Assembly (NCBI GenBank): GCA_030681035.1
Contig: JAUXUI010000142.1
Coordinates: forward strand, 1-38,741
Direction: 5' to 3'
Source: Lysobacteraceae bacterium
Lineage (GTDB): Bacteria; Pseudomonadota; Gammaproteobacteria; Xanthomonadales; Xanthomonadaceae
DNA length: 38,741 nt
The translations under genes were made by a program, and so were the position numbers. Numbering within the stretch: position 1 is the first letter of the stretch; each line of letters opens with the position of its first letter. Below are positions 35,190 through 38,741 of this stretch, piece after piece. Under the pieces are notes generated by a model. That model was given only the letters and a program-made list of their open reading frames with translations, had not been told where the DNA came from and did not search any database.

Positions 35190-35398
35190 CACGGCGCAGG
35201 CTGATTGTACGTTGGATGCTGCTCACGCTGGCCGCAAACCCGCATGGGGGCTGTAATTCCCGCTCTTTGCCGGGTGATGAGGCCAACATGTTTGCACGCG
35301 AAATGCGGATTGCCGGTTACGACGATGAACTGGCGGCAGCAATGGCTGCCCGCCGCGTGGGATGGAGTAAACCCTCCCGTCAAACGTGCCCGCGAATA

Positions 35399-35427
35399 TT
35401 GGTTTCGCGAACAAAGTCGGCTATGGT
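35399..35427 (+). promoter_or_regulatory. Candidate promoter of the orphan antitoxin
   Basis: TTGGTT (35399-35404), a 17-base spacer and TATGGT (35422-35427). The predicted transcript start falls at or next to ATG 35434, so the message may be leaderless. Confidence 0.4.
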
Positions 35428-35433
35428 TACCCC

Positions 35434-35655
35434 ATGGTGAGTACCGTCCTCATATCGCAAGTCAAGACGCTGAGCGCTGCGGATCGGCTGGAGCTGATCG
35501 GTGCCGTTTGGGAGACGCTTTCGCCCATCGATGCGCCCGCAACAGACGAGGAAAAAACCTTGCTGGATGCGCGCCTTGCGGACCTTGAAACCAATCCGGG
35601 CGACCATGCGCCATGGCCTGAGGTGCAGGCACGGCTGCGGCGCCTGTTGCCTTGA
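35434..35655 (+). CDS. Addiction-module antitoxin, RelB/CHP02574-like
   Basis: A 73-residue protein resembling the putative addiction-module component family (TIGR02574/Unstab_antitox): a first helix VSTVLISQVKTLSAADRLEL, the phrase LIGAVWETLS, and a C-terminal toxin-wrapping stretch LDARLADLETNPGDHAPWPE. Such antitoxins pair with ParE/RelE toxins. The expected partner begins at the overlapping TTG (35652) but is broken, so this is an orphan antitoxin. No ribosome binding site precedes ATG 35434. GTG 35437 is an alternative start. Confidence 0.78.
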   Translation: MVSTVLISQVKTLSAADRLELIGAVWETLSPIDAPATDEEKTLLDARLADLETNPGDHAPWPEVQARLRRLLP

Positions 35656-35807
35656 GCTACAGCGTTCGGATTCGCCGCACCGCCGAGCAGGACGTGATTG
35701 CGGCGCAGTGCTGGTACGAGCAACAACAGATCGGGTTGGCAGCACGGTTTCACGATGCTTGAACGTTTTCTCGGTTGGCTCTGCCATTCAGTGTTCACCG
35801 CTCCTGA
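35652..35807 (+). pseudogene. Truncated ParE/RelE-family toxin
   Basis: Starting at TTG 35652, overlapping the antitoxin stop, the frame encodes YSVRIRRTAEQDVIAAQCWY and EQQQIGLAARFHDA, a typical ParE N-terminus, then meets TGA after 36 codons; the family normally has about 95-100. In the same frame a second piece, TFSRLALPFSVHRS, ends at 35805-35807 and resembles the mid part of such toxins with a deletion. The C-terminal strands are missing, so no active toxin is expected. Confidence 0.65.
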
Positions 35808-35819
35808 ACTATTTGGGCG

Positions 35820-36395
35820 CTACAAGGTGGCCTGATAAATGGTCAGGGACTTCGCCGTTTGGACAAGCCCCTGCCGTAGCAACACATCGATGTAGCGATC
35901 CACGTTCATCGGTGGATTCTTGAGCTGGGCGCGCTGACGCTGAGCTGCCGCGACAACTGCCGCCGGATCAAGATCAAACAGGTTCTCGATGAACATATCG
36001 GGATGCTGCGCTTCGATGCCGAAGGGAGACAGCGCCGCTGGAGGGAAGTCTCTGTCGTTGAAGGTGACGATCACGCTGGCATTGCAGCGAATCGCGGCAG
36101 CAAGCACATGGCGATCATCCGGGTCGGGCAAGGTAAGCCCGGCGATCAGAACTTCGTGATCGGTCACCAAACCATCCGGGATGGCCAGATCCATCAGCGC
36201 CGAAGTACGGTCCAGCTGTGCCCGCGTCAGATCGGTACGAATGAGCAACAGGTTGCGTTTCCACTCTTCGTGAATCTGCTCGCTCCACCGCGCACGAAAT
36301 CGTCCCGACAGCCCAAGCCACATCAGGAAATCCCGCAGAGGCGCGGGATACAGAACACAGGCGTCGTAGACGGCTGTGAACGGCGAATGCCTCAT
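35820..36395 (-). CDS. PIN-domain toxin of a toxin-antitoxin pair
   Basis: A 191-residue PIN-domain protein, a metal-dependent RNase fold. The first acidic residue is in AVYDACVLYPAPLRDFL (Asp11), with further acids in HEEWKRNL, LPDPDDRHVLAAAIR and FNDRDFPP, in the order expected for the PIN active site. The C-terminus (from about 145) is helical and basic. Its ATG overlaps the antitoxin stop by four bases (ATGA), so the pair is translationally coupled, antitoxin first. RNA target unknown. The frame is intact with no missing key acid that I can see. Confidence 0.85.
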   Translation of the reverse strand: MRHSPFTAVYDACVLYPAPLRDFLMWLGLSGRFRARWSEQIHEEWKRNLLLIRTDLTRAQLDRTSALMDLAIPDGLVTDHEVLIAGLTLPDPDDRHVLAAAIRCNASVIVTFNDRDFPPAALSPFGIEAQHPDMFIENLFDLDPAAVVAAAQRQRAQLKNPPMNVDRYIDVLLRQGLVQTAKSLTIYQATL

Positions 36396-36859
36396 TCGTA
36401 GCCCATGCCCAGTTGCTCGGCCTGCTTCGTCAGTTCCTGCATCGCGTGTTCGCTCGCCTGGTCACGGCGGCCCTTGAACTGCATCAAGTCAGCGAAGCGC
36501 ACGCGCCGGTGCTTGCCGGTCCTGTGAAAAGGCAGCATGCCCTCTTCCAACAGTTTGACCAGATGCGGGCGGGAGACGTTGAGCAGATCGGCCGCTTCCT
36601 GAGTGGTCAATTCTGCGTGAACGGGCACAACCTTGACGGCGTTGCCGTCGGCCAGCTCGGCCAGGATGTCCACGAGCAGGCGCATGGCGGAGGTCGGCAG
36701 CTCAACCTGATGAGCCTGGTTCTTGTCATCGAAGATTTGGATGCGCTGAATTTCGAACTGGGTCGCGAGGTAGGCCGCCAAGGCGCGTTGCCCTTGCACG
36801 GCCGCCTGCACTTCCCGCTCGACGGGCAGCGTCATCTTGGACAGGATGGTGGCGGTCAT
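36392..36859 (-). CDS. Excisionase-type HTH antitoxin
   Basis: A 155-residue DNA-binding protein. The N-terminal half (about 1-85) is of unclear fold. Residues of about 90-135 hold an excisionase/MerR-like helix-turn-helix: LTTQEAADLLNVSRPHLVKL, then GMLPFHRTGKHRRVRFADL. The charged C-terminal tail probably contacts the toxin. It precedes the PIN gene with a four-base overlap. ATG 36859 is preferred because GGAG stands just upstream; the longer open frame begins inside the promoter. Direct repeats over the promoter suggest autorepression, as is usual for antitoxins. Confidence 0.85.
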   Translation of the reverse strand: MTATILSKMTLPVEREVQAAVQGQRALAAYLATQFEIQRIQIFDDKNQAHQVELPTSAMRLLVDILAELADGNAVKVVPVHAELTTQEAADLLNVSRPHLVKLLEEGMLPFHRTGKHRRVRFADLMQFKGRRDQASEHAMQELTKQAEQLGMGYE

Positions 36860-36895
36860 GGCGAACTCCGGTGGTATCGGGAAGGGAACGGCGCT

Positions 36896-36924
36896 ACCAT
36901 AGTCGAAATAAACGAAACTCGCAA
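36896..36924 (-). promoter_or_regulatory. Promoter of the PIN/HTH pair
   Basis: On the minus strand: TTGCGA (36924-36919), a 17-base spacer and TATGGT (36901-36896), about 37 bases upstream of the antitoxin ATG. It overlaps the direct repeats. Confidence 0.5.
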
Positions 36925-36933
36925 TAAACGAAA
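36903..36933. repeat. Direct-repeat operator upstream of the PIN/HTH pair
   Basis: TCGAAATAAACGAAA (36903-36917) and TCGCAATAAACGAAA (36919-36933) differ at one position and recur with a 16-base period. They cover the -35 box and spacer of the promoter above, so a bound antitoxin would block it. Confidence 0.6.
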
Positions 36934-36974
36934 ACCGCCTGCGTTCGAGGCACCATTCACTCAACCGCCATGGA

Positions 36975-37230
36975 ATGTCATTGATGCCTGCCCAAGCTCC
37001 CCACCTCTACAGCCGGTTGACCCGTTCCGGCACGGACCCGGGAGTCATTGCAGGGCTATTGGAGGAAATCGCTGACCTGACCCCCGATCAACAGGCTCGT
37101 GAGCTGGACGATTTCATGTCCGCCATCGCGCAATCGACAGCCCTGTCTGTTGCGGCGCTGGCGAAGTGGTTGACGGCGAAAGCGCATCAATGGCTGGTCG
37201 CTGCGCGCAGAGGTGGTGCCGTTGCAGATG
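36975..37230 (+). CDS. Unknown protein, 5' part only
   Basis: An open frame from ATG 36975 (or ATG 36984) encodes a plausible helical N-terminus: APHLYSRLTRSGTDPGVIAG, LLEEIADLTPDQQARELDDF, SALSVAALAKWL-like turns. I recognise no family. The frame stays open to 37676, but beyond about 37230 it runs antisense to the DUF6311-like gene and looks like a shadow; the end given here is an estimate. It is divergent from the PIN/HTH pair and may have lost its 3' end at a rearrangement. Confidence 0.4.
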
Positions 37231-38608
37231 CAGAACCTGGCGTTGGTGACGCCGGTCGCTGTGGGCGACGGCATCATCGCGCTCGATTCATCGCATCGCG
37301 ACCATTCATGCACGGTGTATGCGTGACCGCGTTCGGCGCTGGTGAACTGGATAGATACAGGGTCGTATCGATAATCCGCGCCGCCGTCTTTCGCGGCTGT
37401 GGCGATCGCTTCCAGATTGCAATCCATGCAGTCCCGCAGATGCGGCGCAACGATGCGGAATCCATCCAAGGTCCCAGCCACGTCCGTCGGTTGCAGCTGG
37501 CTCAGCGCGCGTTTCCACAGCCCGTCGTCCTGAAACACGTAGAGCGAATCGGCATCCAGGCGGTTCGCGATGATCGAGGTGGCGACGCGCCTCCCGGCTT
37601 GCTGCTCCCTGGCCCGGTCGATTCGCGCAAAGTAACCGGTGTTGATGGCCATCCGGTGATCGGCAGCGAACCGTGACAGCACCTTCCAATCGGGCGAGGC
37701 ATTGTGCGGCAGCACCACGGCGATTTTCCGATAGCGCGATGCCAGAACGTCCCACATCGCCGAGCGTAGCGGCGATGACCATTCCGGCGTTCGCGCGAAG
37801 CGCGTCCGGTACCATTCCCGGGCCGCGTTGGAATCGACCACCTGAAAAACCAGCGCGACGGCGCAGATGGCCGCCGCCCACCTGGCCGAAAGCCGGGTAA
37901 AGAGCAGGTAGAAGATCGCCAGGTAGGCAAGGTAGTACACTGGCCAGAAAAACCTGCCCGAGGAGCGGAATGTGTCGGCAAGCGGCTGAGCCATCGCTGG
38001 AAGCGGATACGACAACAGTTCCTGGCCTCCGATCGCCACGCGGTTGGAGATTGCATAACCAAACAGCAGTACCGACAACACCAGTATGGGAACCATCCGC
38101 GGCACCGAGCCTTCGAGCAACGCCGAGGCCAGCGGCCACGACGACCCTGTGACAACGCGCCCGTTGGCCGGGCCTTTATTTCCGGCTGCGGCCAGGACAG
38201 CGATCAGGCCCAGGACGAGCATCCCCGATCCCAGAAAATTGAAGCCCTCGTACGCGCCGGGTGCCTGGTCTTGGTTTGGTAGCAACGCTGACCAGATATC
38301 GTCCGGATCGACTGGCGACAGCAGGTTCATCCGGTAGACGCCGAATCCCCCGGAGACTGCGTCGGCTCCCAGCATGAAATACCCTGCAGCCCACATGATT
38401 GCGGCAATACTCAGGCCGGCCACCGCCGTGCAGCGTAATGCGTTGACAACGGAAAGTTGTCGCGACGAGCCGCGTTGAACGAGGTCGGTCAGATATAGGG
38501 CCAGCACCATCGCCAACAAATAGGCGTGGATGAGCGTGCTGACGGCAAGCAACACGATCCAGCGCCGGGCCGAAAATTCCCGCGAGAAATAAAGCAAGAT
38601 CGCCGCTA
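37056..38608 (-). pseudogene. DUF6311-like membrane protein, broken at both ends
   Basis: The open frame encodes several membrane helices (RWIVLLAVSTLIHAYLLAMV; CTAVAGLSIAAIMWAAGYFM; LVLGLIAVLAAAG; PILVLSVLLFGYAIS; YYLAYLAIFYLLF; AAAICAVALVFQVVD) followed by a soluble C-terminal part. The pattern suits the middle and end of DUF6311-type polytopic proteins, which have more helices and a loop upstream. That first part is absent: homology-like sequence starts abruptly at 38608, where IS630-like sequence begins. At the other end, sequence beyond about 37290 no longer looks like this family. The frame itself is intact, but the gene lacks its start region. The family call is from memory. Confidence 0.55.
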
Positions 38609-38741
38609 GTGTAGTGTTCGATTCTTGATGGAACTTAAAAGTCTTGCCGATGTCCAATTCATCACCTGGATTGAGCATGGAGTGAGTCAGTGCGAGTAGC
38701 CCCGGCGATTGAATTGACCAAAGCGCAGGAGCACGAGCTGA
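38609..38741 (+). mobile_element. Left end of an IS630-family element, partial
   Basis: A frame beginning GTG 38690 encodes VRVAPAIELTKAQEHEL and runs off the window. It matches the typical N-terminus of IS630-family transposases. The left end is placed at 38609 because a TA dinucleotide (38607-38608), the IS630 target, sits exactly where the DUF6311-like reading stops. The stretch 38609-38689 would hold the terminal inverted repeat and transposase promoter. The other end is not visible. Confidence 0.65.

Noticed and set aside
37184-37326. Plus-strand frame ending VVPLQMQNLALVTPVAVGDG and on to 37326 as a separate gene
   Set aside because: It has a plausible composition but no start codon context, no recognisable family and overlaps the end of the DUF6311-like frame. 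Kept only as part of the junction uncertainty.

Overview
The window looks like a GC-rich gammaproteobacterial chromosome of the xanthomonad type (Xanthomonadales/Lysobacterales). This rests on gene content and order (lptM-dapF-DUF484-xerC-hslV-hslU, prpB-prpC, serS), on the protein sequences, and on abundant REP-type intergenic repeats. No rRNA, tRNA, CRISPR array or prophage was recognised.

Left part (1-5.1 kb): a small membrane protein and a Rieske protein are followed by the methylcitrate-cycle genes prpB and prpC, a SleB-like secreted hydrolase and a glutathione S-transferase. From 5.3 to 7.3 kb on the minus strand lies a compact type II restriction-modification pair: a cytosine-5 methyltransferase followed directly by an Eco29kI-like GIY-YIG endonuclease. 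A gene-poor stretch bounded by related inverted repeats separates it from a TonB-dependent receptor that carries an EF-hand-like insert.

Centre (10.3-20.9 kb): housekeeping genes. These are a two-helix membrane protein, lptM-dapF-DUF484, xerC, hslV, hslU, an NTF2-like secreted protein, a DUF971 protein, pyrE, a DUF4124 protein and an HD-GYP signalling protein. The gaps are filled with REP pairs and two other repeat families. One such gap splits hslV from hslU, and each gene has its own heat-shock-like promoter candidate.

Copper/silver block (21.2-30.6 kb): a CopA-type P1B ATPase for cytoplasmic export, then a four-gene operon (Cys-rich exported protein, CusC-, CusB- and CusA-like) for efflux across both membranes. 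The CusA-like pump keeps the three methionines of the metal path.

Right part (30.7-38.7 kb): accessory DNA, partly AT-richer, interrupted by serS. A Dcm/EcoRII-like methyltransferase is fused to an HNH nuclease domain and carries an N-terminal helix-turn-helix. Behind it come a small unknown protein and a decayed EcoRII-C-type endonuclease. After serS there is an orphan antitoxin with a broken ParE toxin, an intact PIN/HTH toxin-antitoxin pair with a direct-repeat operator, and a DUF6311-like membrane gene broken by an IS630-type element that runs off the window. The most unusual object is the single-chain methyltransferase-HNH protein beside the remains of an EcoRII-type nuclease.
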